Below, piece after piece: positions 20,447 through 30,099 of a stretch of DNA of 64,000 bases. The first letter of the stretch is position 1. Each line of letters begins with the position of its first letter. Both the position numbers and the translations under genes were made by a program. The notes under the pieces are model-generated. The model searched no databases. It was not told the origin of the DNA and was given only the letters and a program-made list of their open reading frames with translations. Origin of the DNA: Prorocentrum cordatum (taxonomy: Eukaryota > Sar > Dinophyceae > Prorocentrales > Prorocentraceae); contig CAUYUJ010004289.1 in NCBI GenBank assembly GCA_963575745.1, forward strand, positions 1 to 64,000, read 5' to 3'.

Positions 20447-21530
20447 CGATGATGATGATGACGGTGACGGTGACGGTGACGATGGACGAAAATGATGACG
20501 ACGACGATGATGATGATGGCGGAAATGACCATGATGATGATATTGCTCATGTTGTTGCTGATGATAATGATGACGACGTCGATGACGAGGATGATATCGA
20601 CGACGATGACGATGACGACAACGATGATGATGCTGATGCTGATGATGATGGTGATGGTGATGGGGATGGGGATGGTGAGGGCGTGGGTGAGGGTGGTGGT
20701 GGTGGTTGTGATGATGATGGTTTTGTTATTGATGGTGACATGAAGATTGGTTATATTGATGTTACGTTTGATGATGATGGGGATGGTGAGGATGCTGATG
20801 ATGAGGATGAGGATGAGGATGATGATAATGGTTAGGATGATGATGTTGATGGTTATCTAGTATGATGCTGTCAATGGTAATGGTGGTGATGTTGTCCATG
20901 ATGATGAGGATGAGGATGATGATACGATGATCATGATGTGGATGATGATGTTGATGCTGTTGATGGAGGGTGATTGATGGTGACGATGATGATGCTGAGG
21001 TTGAAGCGGATGAGCATAAGGAGGAGAAGAAGGATGAAGATAATGACGAGGAGGAATATGATGATGATGTTGTTGCTGGTGCTGGTGATGCTGATGATCG
21101 TGATGATGATGGTGATGATGATGATGGTGTTGATGCTTGAGATGTTGGTGAAGTTTGAATCAGGATGGTGAAATTGACGAAATCTTGGGGATGATATTGT
21201 CGTGATATGATGATATGATGAGAGGATGAGGGACGATGCTGTTTGATGTTATGGTGGATGCTGAATGATGATGTGATGCTGATGATGATGATGATGGTGA
21301 TGATGATGGTGAAAGCGACGGTGGTGGTGATGATCGTGAGGATGACGGTGACGAAGATGATGATGCTGTTGATGCTTGGGATGTTGATGATGTTGATGCT
21401 GATGGTGATGACGATCTTGATGATGATGATTGTGGTGATGATGATGAGGAGGAGGAGGACGTTGCTGTTGATGTTGATGGTGAGTTTTCCGTTGATAATG
21501 AGGACGGTGATGATGATGATTCACCAAATA
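20385..21530 (+). repeat. (GAT)n microsatellite, over 1 kb, degenerate
   Basis: Perfect GAT at 20388-20445, then GAT/GAC/GGT/GCT-substituted units to about 21530. All D-, M- and H-rich frames here derive from the array. Confidence 0.95.
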
Positions 21531-21589
21531 GATTTGCCCTGTAGGAATCCTAGCTCAAACCCTACTAATTGGTCCGTTGCCCCCCTCGA

Positions 21590-21800
21590 ATTCCTATGCG
21601 CCCCCTAATTCCTATGCCTATGCCTATGCCTATGCCTCTCCCCTAACTCCTATGCCTACGCCTACGCCTATGCCTATGCTTGCTTGCTTGCACGCTTGCA
21701 CGCTTGCTCGCTTGCACGCTTGCTTGCTTGCTTACTTGCTTGTTTGCTTGCTTGCTTACTTGCTTGCCTGCGCGCTTGCTTGCACGCTTGCTTGCTGAGT
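21590..21800 (+). repeat. (CCTATG)n followed by (CTTG)n microsatellites
   Basis: CCTATG/CCTACG hexamers (about 21605-21680) change abruptly into TTGC/TTGCACGC tetramers (21680-21800). Confidence 0.93.
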
Positions 21801-21984
21801 TGCGGATTCCAAGCATGCTTGATTCCTCAGATTCCTTGATTTGGGTCGTCTAATCTACTGTAGTGGCCTCCTGCTGGTGCCGCCGATCCGGGACGATCCC
21901 GCTGTCAGAAGGACGCTTTTGCCCCAGCGCGCTTGTTCAAACGTAAGTGGTTTGGAAAAGCTTGGAGACATTGCGTGGGCTTCT

Positions 21985-22420
21985 TGAGGGGCCTCTGCGA
22001 CGCATCTTCGAGGCCTCCTGGGGGGGGCGTCTTGGAGGTAATTGTTGAGCCTCTTGGGGGCCTTTGGGGCTTCTTGGGGGGCATGGAGGCATCCTGGAGG
22101 CTTCCTGGGGGTGTGTAGGAGGTAATTTTTTAGCCTTCGGGAGCGCTTTGGGGCGCCTTTTGGGGGCCTCTTGAGGGCCACTTGGAGCCTCTCGGGGTTT
22201 CTTGGGGACTCCTAGGGCCATTTTGGCGCCTCCTGGGCGCCTCTTGGGCCGTTTTGGGCCCTTCAGGGGCGCGTCTTGGGCCCGTCCTGGGGCCCGCTTG
22301 GGCTGTCTTGGGGGCCTCCCGGGCCGTTTTGGGCCCCTCTTGGGCCGACTTGGGGCCCTCTTGAGAGTGAGAGCCTCTGGGCCTGTTTTGGGGGTCTCTT
22401 GGGCTGCACGTTTTCCCAAG
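21985..22420 (+). repeat. CTTGGGGGCCT minisatellite
   Basis: Irregular units CTCTTGGGGGCC, CTTGGGCCG and variants, same family as 6590-7438. Frames are W/G/P-rich artefacts. Confidence 0.85.
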
Positions 22421-22796
22421 GGAATGGGACAGATTTTCCGTCTTTGGGCACTCTTAGGAGGTGTCGGGGGGGTACGTGAGAGATTTCTGGAGCCGTCTGA
22501 GGAACATAATGTTCGGCCACTCAGGCCACTCAGGGCCCTCGTGGGCCGTCTGGGCGGCCGCTGGGTTTTTTTATGAGCCCGCGTTCGAGCTCTCCGGGGC
22601 GAGGGGCCGACCCGCAGTGAGCTGGAGCTCCGATTTTGCCACCAAAACTGACTCGGACCCCCCCCCGCTTACCCCGGCAGAGCCACCCCGGCACCCCCTC
22701 CCCAGCAGAGCTGAAGCTCAAGAACTGAGGCTAAAACTATATCTGAGGGTCTTTGAAACTCACACGCCAGATCGGCGGATTTGGAGTCAACGTTGG
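22421..22796. other. unassigned sequence
   Basis: Between a CTTGGGG array and a GAT array. Nothing recognised. Confidence 0.4.
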
Positions 22797-23202
22797 CTGA
22801 TATGATATTGTTGCTGCTGATGGTGATGATGAGGATGATGATTGTGATACTGATGATGGTGATCATGGTGTTGCTGCTGATGATGGTGGTGATGATGTTG
22901 ATAGTGCTAATGATTGTCCATCGAAATGAAAATGGTAAAGTCCTGATGATGATGGAGGTGATAGGATGAGGGTGACGATGATGATGATGATGAGGAGAAG
23001 ATGAGATGATGATAGATGATGATAATGATATGATAATAGATAAGCAGGATAGATAGCTGAGGATTGATAAATGAAGAGATGCCTGACGATGGTGATGTAA
23101 TGATGATGATATGATGAATGATGATGATGAATGATGATGATGGTGATGTGATGGTGATGATGAAGATGGTGTTGATGATGATGACGGTGATGATGATATT
23201 GT

Positions 23203-23284
<82 letters not shown>

Positions 23285-23286
23285 AT

Positions 23287-23364
<78 letters not shown>
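22797..23364 (+). repeat. (GAT)n microsatellite
   Basis: Degenerate at first, then a nearly pure array from about 23195 to 23364 broken once by TATATGA. Confidence 0.96.
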
Positions 23365-23529
23365 CTGATGTCTCTCCACAGAGGGTGGCCGCCGCGACAG
23401 GACCGCCGCGGCGCCGGGGGGCCCGCCGAGGGGGAGCGGGCGCCGAGGACGCCCACGCCCCCCATGCCCGAGAAGGCCCCGCGGGGCACCGCTGCGTCTC
23501 GGCGTCCTCCCCCCCTCTCTCCTCTTAGG

Positions 23530-23635
23530 GGGCCACATGCGGACCCTGCCCCCGCCCCCCACGATTTCTGAGGGAGAGGGTGGGGGCTCACTTCGCAGAA
23601 GTCGTGGGGGGTAGGGGTAGGGGTAGGGTCTCAGC
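23530..23635. mobile_element. foldback element, copy 2 (core deleted)
   Basis: Same outer end (GGCCACATGCGGACCC) and inner arm (ACGATTTCTGAGGGAGAGGG) as the 20050 copy, but the GTTCGGGAGCTCCCGAA core is missing and the right arm is replaced by GTCGTGGGGGGTAGGGG with a GTAGGG duplication. Confidence 0.75.
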
Positions 23636-23794
23636 GGCGCGCAGAGGGGTGGGAGGAGGGGGGGAGGCTTCTTAGAAGCACCCCTGCTTCTCAGAAGGCC
23701 CCGGCCTCACGTCTACAGAGAAGGCCGGCGCCTTCTAGGAAGCAGGGGTGCCTCTAAGAAGCCTTCCCCCCTCCTCCTACCCCCCTCTGCGCGT
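23636..23794. mobile_element. 159-bp inverted repeat, arms about 70 bp
   Basis: Left arm 23636-23705 and right arm 23723-23794 are near-complements: GGCTTCTTAGAAGCACCCC and its mate GGGGTGCCTCTAAGAAGCC, plus CTGCTTCTCAGAAGGCCCCG and its mate, flanked by GCGCAGAGGGG on both sides in inverted form. The loop is about 17 bases. It abuts the truncated foldback directly. Non-coding. Confidence 0.8.
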
Positions 23795-25019
23795 GGCCGA
23801 CTCTCTCTCGTTCCCTCTCTCTTTCCCTCTTCCTCGTTAGCGTCGCCTCCCCCATGCTTAGACGCTCGTTCGAGGGACCTTCCTGGAGCCCATCTTGACG
23901 GATCTCTTCGATTCTGGTTCGACTCCAGTCCGACCCAATGTTTACGCAAACCGACAGGTGTTCGATACAGCATCGACGCATGTGTGGGGCGAGTGGCTCC
24001 AGGAAGGTCCCCAGAATGAGCATCAAACTCCCTCTGCTTATCTTTCCTCCCCTCGCCATCCTTCCTCCTACCTTCTCCTCGTTGATTTGCGTCGTCGTCA
24101 CGAGTTGGCAGAGGAGAAGGGCGGCTGCCGGCCTTACACCTGGGTGAACTTCCCTCCCTTTCCACTTCTCCACCGTTTTCTTGTCATTCCCCTCCCCTGA
24201 GGTGAGCTCTGGTCCCACCCCTCCATGTGGGTGCGCATCACAGGCTTCTAAATTCCAGCCTTGCCGGGCGAACGGGAGGGTGGATGAGGGAAGAGGGGCA
24301 AGGATTGGGGGGGGATCCTTGTGCTTCCCATGGAGGCCGATGCCGAGCCAGGTCAATACGTCTACCATTCCTGCCACTTCCCCCAGAGTAATGATGAGAT
24401 CGAACTATTCGACGAGCTTCATACCAACTGACAGACTTTGCAAACAGTTGTCTACAATTCCTGGCGCCCCCGCGAAATACCATGCGATGCGTCCATTGCG
24501 TGGCAGAAAAAGCCTTCGGGGCTGGATCTCCGAAGGACTCCTGGCACCGCAGAGGTCTCGGGCGGAAGATCTTTCCCCCCCAACGGGGCGAGCACCCGCG
24601 CCGGCCAGTTGGGCTGCTGATCGACTGCCTGACAGGGCTCCTTTCTCTGTACTCTATGGGTCTCGTGCACGGCCAGGGCGTACCGTCGGGGCCCTGAAGA
24701 AGGAACCCTTTTCGTTGGGGAGGGGCTCCGCGTTCCTTAAGTGTTTCGCAGCTTGCCTCAGGTTTTCCTTATGATTTCGACAGGAAGTCGAAGGTTAACT
24801 TTTGGAAAATAGGGGCCTCGTTCCCTATTTAGGGTTCCTTAGGCCAACGCCCCGACTGTGCTGGCAGGCTACCAGCTGCCCGGGGCATGGCGCCGCGCAC
24901 CGCTCGGGAGCCGCTGGTGTCCCACGCTCCTGCGCCGGGCAGTGGCGCCCGCTCGGAGATTATTTCCGAAACCACTGGAGAGCGTTTATTGAATCGCTTC
25001 GCTCATTCCGCCGGCCCTC
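23795..25019. other. unassigned sequence with a weaker inverted repeat
   Basis: GGGACCTTCCTGGAGCC (about 23875) and GGCTCCAGGAAGGTCCC (about 23995) form an inverted pair. The longest frames (24181-24774 plus; 23754-24377 minus) show no domain. Confidence 0.4.
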
Positions 25020-25185
25020 GAGCGCTCTATGGGGCCTCATTGAAGCCTCTTGAGGGCCTCCTAGGGGCCTCCTAGGGGCCTCTTGGGGGCCTCTTGGGGG
25101 TCTCTTGGGGCTCCTTGGCGGCGTCTTGGGGCCCCCTTGGGCCTCTTGGGGGGCTCTTGGGGGCCTCTTGGGGCGGGGTAGGCGA
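25020..25185 (+). repeat. CTTGGGGGCCT minisatellite
   Basis: Units GGGGCCTCTTGGGGG and CTCTTGGGGGC. The direct repeat CCGAAACCACTGGAGAGCGT occurs on both sides (24966 and 25269). Confidence 0.88.
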
Positions 25186-25378
25186 GTGCACCCCCCTCGG
25201 AGACCACAATCCTCGTGAGGGGTGTCGAAAAAAGGCCCTCAAAACCATCTCTGAGTAGACCTTCCCTGGACCGAAACCACTGGAGAGCGTCTATTGCCCA
25301 GGCCTTTGCCTCGTCTCGTGAGGGCGGACAACATGTGCGGAGTGCCCGTTTGGGATGGCGCTCGCAATTTTACGCCTT

Positions 25379-25428
25379 GTCCTCCTCCTCCTCCTCCTCC
25401 TCCTCCTCCTCCTCCTCCTCCTCCTCCT
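25379..25428 (+). repeat. (CCT)n microsatellite
   Basis: Pure CCT array of about 50 bp. Confidence 0.95.
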
Positions 25429-25999
25429 CGTCTCCCGGGCCTCGTCCCTCCTCCCCTCCACCTCCGGGTGATGGCAACCGGGGTTGTGTGTTTTTATCGC
25501 ACGCTGCTCTGCGATGGATGCAGGTTGTGCCATTTGCCGGCAGATGCAGGCAGTTTCATTCCGAAGGGTTGTGTTTGATTTTCTCAAGGTTACACTGACA
25601 TGCCTTCGGTACCCGAGTTGCTGCGCTTCCTGGTCTCTAGTTCACCTCTTGCTTTTGCCGTCTCTTCTCCCTCTTCCTCCCTTCGCCCCCTCCCCCTCCT
25701 CCCTTCGAGGTACCATCGAGTGGCGTAGGATCGCCATGCCGATTCCGAGGTTTTGGAGGCATGGACGCGGAACTCTGCAGTCCAACTCCTCGCGCGGGCG
25801 TGCCTCAGTCTGAGCTGCCCGCGCAGTGCCAGCGTATATGGTGTGCAAGCTTTTGAGTATATTGCCGCCTCCTAGTCCAGGGTGGGCTCCCTATAAACAG
25901 CTGCTGTCCCCCTGCCTTCTTGCTCTTAAGGCTTAATGGGTCTCTTCGCCGTCGCACGCACAGCGTGCCTGGCCACAACTTTGCACTGCCCGGGACACC
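25429..25999. other. unassigned sequence
   Basis: No recognisable feature apart from a C/T-rich stretch near 25650-25710. Confidence 0.4.
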
Positions 26000-26162
26000 A
26001 CCACCCACCAAACCACCCCAACCCAACCCGAAGGCTCAGATTTACCCTCGATTTCCAGTGGGGGGGGTCGGGAAACATCGACAAAACGCATGTGGAACCC
26101 TTACCCCCCCCAAACCCGAAATTCGGGTCTTCGGGTTGGGTTGGGGTGGTCTGGTAGGTAGT
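26000..26162. mobile_element. 163-bp TIR element, copy 2
   Basis: Same length, ends and internal order as 7469-7631. The left TIR here reads ACCACCCACCAAACCACCCC and continues with perfect complementarity to the right end over CAACCCAACCCGAAG. Differences from copy 1 are a shorter G run and AACATCGACAAAACGCATGT in place of AACCTTGAAAAAACACATGT. Confidence 0.82.
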
Positions 26163-26806
26163 CAGGACAGGTGCCCTGGCCACCTTCTCCAGGCTTGCGT
26201 GGCGGAGTCATTGTCCCATCGGCTGGGAAGCTGGCAGTCTGCATCATCAGGTGCTTCCCTTCTGGGAAAGGAGCACCCGTGCAGCGCACGGCGCGCGCCC
26301 ACCGCTCCCCCACGATGCTACGAGAAGCTGCACACGGGGCCTGTGGGTGGCTCCCCCTCCTCCGCCAATCCGACTGTGGGCAGGCACGCTGTCAAGATCT
26401 GAAGCAGTCGGCGACAGCACGGCGCTGACCGCGTCTGGCCAGAGCGGCAGCGGCACTTGTGTCATCATCGCTTCCCGCGGACGCAGTGGATAGTACGACA
26501 CTGCAGGGATAGGCGTAATCACGGGCCTTCTGAGACGCGTAGCCGACTTCCTCTTTTCTTCCTCCTCCTCCTCCTCCTCTTCCCTCCTTGCGATGTCGTC
26601 CGAGAAGCCAGCTTCAGAAATTTCGAGAAGCGGATGGCCTCCTGTGCGCGGTATCTTCCGGTCAAGTGCGGAGTCAGGTCGCAAGAAGAAATGTGTGCCG
26701 GCCCTACGTTGAAGTTCCGCGAGCGTAGCCGCTTCATCAAGTCGCTTAAGCTGGGGCTCGCGCTCTCGGTGAAAGCGTTTAACCAGATCGCGGTCACGGT
26801 TCCGCT
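26163..26806. other. unassigned sequence
   Basis: Contains a short CTC run (26560-26580). Frames on both strands (26457-26822 plus, 26519-26968 minus) look partly protein-like, but no family is recognised. Confidence 0.35.
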
Positions 26807-27310
26807 ATGTGTTGTCCAGTGATTCCCACCCACAGCCGGCGTAGAGTGGCGGGTGCATCGTGGGTTACAGAGTCTGACGTGTGCTCCGATGCATGCTTCC
26901 CTTATGATATGCTGTGCAACTTTGCCGCGTTTGGGAAGAATCAGATGTCTGCTCGATCTTTGAAGCACGCAGCAGGGGCCGCTGCATACCGTGCGGTGCT
27001 CGCGTCATCAGTGTTCTTTACATGTATTGAGAAGCTTCAGGACGCATTTGACGATGACGAAGCCCATATTGACGCTGTTGTTCACCCTGTTCATTGCAAG
27101 TCTTCTGTCATCATGCTTCACCAGAATTATCTAGAGCTTTCAAAGACCTCTCAAGCTCCTAGCCTTTTCGGACCTAAGCTGCAGAAAACAATGACCAACA
27201 TCGTCCAAGGACATGTTCCCTTCAGGAGTTTCCAGGATCTCTTGTACGATCGGATGCGTTATTGGCACAAGCGTTTTCTTGACGAGCTCGGGGATATTTT
27301 GCCGTCCTGA
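26807..27310 (+). CDS. unassigned ORF with atypical codon use
   Basis: A 167-codon frame ending with TGA at 27308-27310. Its second half reads like a soluble protein (AYRAVLASSVFFTCIEKLQD, HIDAVVHPVHCKSSVIMLHQ, VPFRSFQDLLYDRMRYWHKR, FLDELGDILPS). Codon third positions are mixed, with many T- and A-ending codons, unlike the G/C-ending codons of exons near 50-63 kb. This suggests a transposon-derived or transferred segment, or a neutral relic. A minus-strand frame (27140-27493, containing ELVKKTLVPITHPIVQEILE) overlaps and is also plausible, so strand is not certain. No recognised domain. Confidence 0.4.
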   Translation: MCCPVIPTHSRRRVAGASWVTESDVCSDACFPYDMLCNFAAFGKNQMSARSLKHAAGAAAYRAVLASSVFFTCIEKLQDAFDDDEAHIDAVVHPVHCKSSVIMLHQNYLELSKTSQAPSLFGPKLQKTMTNIVQGHVPFRSFQDLLYDRMRYWHKRFLDELGDILPS

Positions 27311-27839
27311 GGCCCGCTCTGTTTCGATCGTCTTAAGCTGGTCGGTCATAATGTTGCTCCTATCATCCAGATAAGTTTGTTGCGCAGTATTTGCAATGCT
27401 TGGAATACCTCCTGGGAATGCCGCCAGCCTACGTTGGGGTGCAGGTGTGGGTGTCAGTGCATAGGGGGATAACAACTTTACTATTCTCTTCAAGGCCTTG
27501 TTTTCTCGATGTGATGCGCTCTCATTTGCCTAGTCACCTTGCCTGGTGGAGGGTGGAGGTGTTTGCTGGTTTCCTGCTCTGCTCTCGGCCTCTCAGAAAA
27601 TATGAGCCTGGTAGCATAGTCATCGCACGCGACATATTATTAAACACGTTTGATAGACTTCGCTCTGCAGGGACCCAGAGCTGCGCCCCTGCCCGCCAGC
27701 TCGCCGAGGGGAGGCCGAGGCTGAACTGCCGACGGGATGCCAGGGCTAGGGCCTTGGCGCGGTCGCCAGTCTCCAGCCCGGGCCGCTGGGCCCGCAGGTG
27801 AGCTTGACCTTCCAGGTGGGGGCCCGACCCGCCTACTAC
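27311..27839. other. unassigned sequence
   Basis: No gene recognised; see the alternative minus-strand frame noted for the preceding ORF. Confidence 0.35.
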
Positions 27840-28020
27840 AAGATTGAAACGAATCAAGAGTGATTAAAGAAGTGAATGGGTAAGAAGGAAAGAGGCAATA
27901 AGAACAAAAAAGTTGCAATAGTAAAATAGGGTCATAGAATTTCATGTAGCATAAGAAAAATAATGTGGAACTAAAGTAATATACCTAATAAGTGTAATAA
28001 ACAGTCCTACATAATAATTA
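27840..28020. other. second AT-rich island
   Basis: A-rich, GC-poor DNA (for example AAGAACAAAAAAGTTGCAAT, AATAATGTGGAACTAAAG) between GC-rich sequence and a CTC array. Composition like 17113-17466, though no shared sequence could be aligned by eye. Confidence 0.55.
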
Positions 28021-28021
28021 T

Positions 28022-28858
28022 ATCCCTCCCCTCCTACTTCCTCCCGTTCCCACTCCTCCCTCCTCCTACCCTCATTTCTCCCTCCCTTCCTCCCCTCCTC
28101 CTCCTCCTCTCCTGCTCCTCCTCCTTCCTCTCTCCTCCCCTCTCCTCCTTCTCCCTCCTCATCCTCTCCCCTGCCCTTCTCCTCCTCCTCCTCCGGAGAG
28201 ACTCCTCCTCCTCCCCTCCTCCTGCCTCCTCTCCTCCTCTCCTCCTCCGCCTCCTCTCTCCTCTCCTCCTTTCATCCTCCCTCCTCCTCCTCGCCCTTTT
28301 TCCTCCTCCTCCTCCTCCCTCCTCCCTCTCTCGCTTCCTCATCTCATCCTCTCCTACCCTCCTCCTCTCTCCTCCTCCTCCTCGACCTTTTTCCTTCCTC
28401 CTCCTTACTCCTCCTCCTCCTCTCCTCCTTCCTCCGCCCTTGTCCTCCTCCTCCTCGCCCTTTTCCTCCTTACCCCCCTTCCTTCTCGGGAGGCCCGTGG
28501 GCGCGCGCCCGCCCGCAGGCGCTGGCGCCCCGCGCCGCGCCTCTGCCGCCCGACCAGGCGGCGGTTGCCGCGGCGGCGGCGCTGGCGGAGGGGCCGGGCG
28601 CCGACGGGGCAGGCGGGCCGCTCGCGGGCGGGCGGGGGCGGGGCGGGCACGAACGGGCAGGGGGCCTCCTCCTCCATCTCCACCTCCTCCACCTCCGCCT
28701 CCTCCATTCTCCTCCTCCATCTCCTCCTCCCTCCTCCTCCTTCCTTCCTCTCCGCCTCTACTCTTCATCTACTTCCATCTCCTCCTCCTCCTCCTCCTCC
28801 TCCTCCCTTTCCTCCTCCTCCTCCTCCTCCTCCTCCTCCTCCTCCTCCTCCTCGGGTC
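28022..28858 (+). repeat. (CTC)n-rich array with a GC-rich insert
   Basis: CTCCTC/TCCTCC units from 28022 to about 28480 and 28665 to 28854, separated by non-repetitive G/C-rich sequence (28485-28660). R/E-rich minus-strand and S/L-rich plus-strand frames are artefacts. Confidence 0.93.
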
Positions 28859-28896
28859 GCCACGTCCCCGGGGGAAGCCGTGCACCAAGGGGCCTT

Positions 28897-29010
28897 AAGG
28901 AGGGGTAGGGTGGGGTTCGCGTTGTTCGGGAGCTCCCGAGCGAAGTGGACCCCACCCTCCCCCTCGGAAATCGTGGGGGGCAGGGGTAGAGCCCGCATGT
29001 GGCCCCCCCA
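28897..29010. mobile_element. foldback element, copy 3
   Basis: Shares GTGGGGTTCGCGTTGTTCGG, the GGGAGCTCCC core, GTGGACCCCACCCTCCCCCT, CGGAAATCGTGGGGGG and GCATGTGGCCCCCC with the 20050 copy. The outer left arm is missing; GGGGCCTTAAGGAGGGGTAG replaces it. Confidence 0.82.
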
Positions 29011-29342
29011 CAGGGGCCGAGGGAAGGCTTTGGGGGGCCCGTCGGAGCGTTCGCGAGAGGGGCGGGGGCCTGGATGCCACCCTCCGTCTTCGTGGTTCGC
29101 GCTGGTTGGTCCGAGGAGCAGAGGAAGGGGAGGCAGAAGGGGGGAGGGCGAAGGGGCAGAGAGGGGGGGGGGGCGGGCGGCAGGGCGAGGGGGGGGGGAG
29201 GGGGAGGCGAGCGGAGGAAGGGGAGGAGGGCAAGGGAAAGCCAGGTGCACGCGCGCACCATATCTGACATCCGACCCCGTTCACCCATTCCGTCTCGTTA
29301 CAGCTTGCGCTGAGGACCTGGATCCCCCAAGTGACCCCATCG
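29011..29342. other. G-rich unassigned sequence
   Basis: AGGGGGGG-type runs between 29115 and 29235; no gene recognised. Confidence 0.4.
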
Positions 29343-29408
29343 CCCCGTAACTTGGAGGAGGAGGAGGAGGAGGAGGAGGAGGAGGAGGAGGAGGAGGAGG
29401 AAGAGGCG
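29343..29408 (+). repeat. (GGA)n microsatellite
   Basis: Near-pure GGA array that reads as poly-Glu. Confidence 0.95.
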
Positions 29409-29463
29409 GCTGCGGATGAACATGCGAGCATGGGGATGAGCAGGAGAAAGAGATGTATAAGGA

Positions 29464-29521
29464 ATGATGGTGGTGATGAGGATGGTGGTGATGATGGTGC
29501 TGATGACGGTGATGCTGATGC

Positions 29522-29562
<41 letters not shown>

Positions 29563-29823
29563 CTGTAGCTGGTGATGATGCTGATGGTGATGGCGATGAC
29601 GATGATTCGATGATTATGCTGATGATGATGCTGATGATGACGATGCCGATGATGGTGATGATAATGCTGTTGTTGGTGTAGATGATGGTGGTTGTGTTGA
29701 TGCTGATGATGTTGATGATGGTGAGTATGATGCTGGTACTGATTATGTTGCTGATGCTTATGATGATGGCGATGACGACGATGATGATGATGCTGATGCT
29801 GATGATGATACTGATGTTGGTGC

Positions 29824-29875
<52 letters not shown>

Positions 29876-30055
29876 CATGAACATGATCATGATCATGATG
29901 CTGCTGATTATGATGATGATGATGATGATGGTGCTGCTGATGATGATGCTGATTATGATGCTGATTCTGATGCTGATGCTGATGCTGATGCTGATGCTGC
30001 TGATGATGCGGGTGATGATGCTGCTGATGATGATGAGGACGGTGACGATGATTTT
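29464..30055 (+). repeat. (GAT)n microsatellite abutting the 3' end of a LINE
   Basis: GAT/GCT units; nearly pure at 29828-29875. Read on the minus strand it is an ATC array about 45 bp beyond the terminal region of the LINE pseudogene at 30100-32458. Confidence 0.95.
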
Positions 30056-30099
30056 GGATGAACGGCATAAGCGCATAAGCTGTGATGATAGCAAAGAAG

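Noticed and set aside
22202-22225. GCCATTTTGGCGCCTC as a third relict spliced leader
   Set aside because: Only the first eleven bases match the leader and it sits inside the CTTGGGG-type minisatellite, whose units can generate it.
28034-28768. R/E/G-rich 244-codon ORF on the minus strand
   Set aside because: Encoded by GAG/AGG units of a CTC microsatellite.
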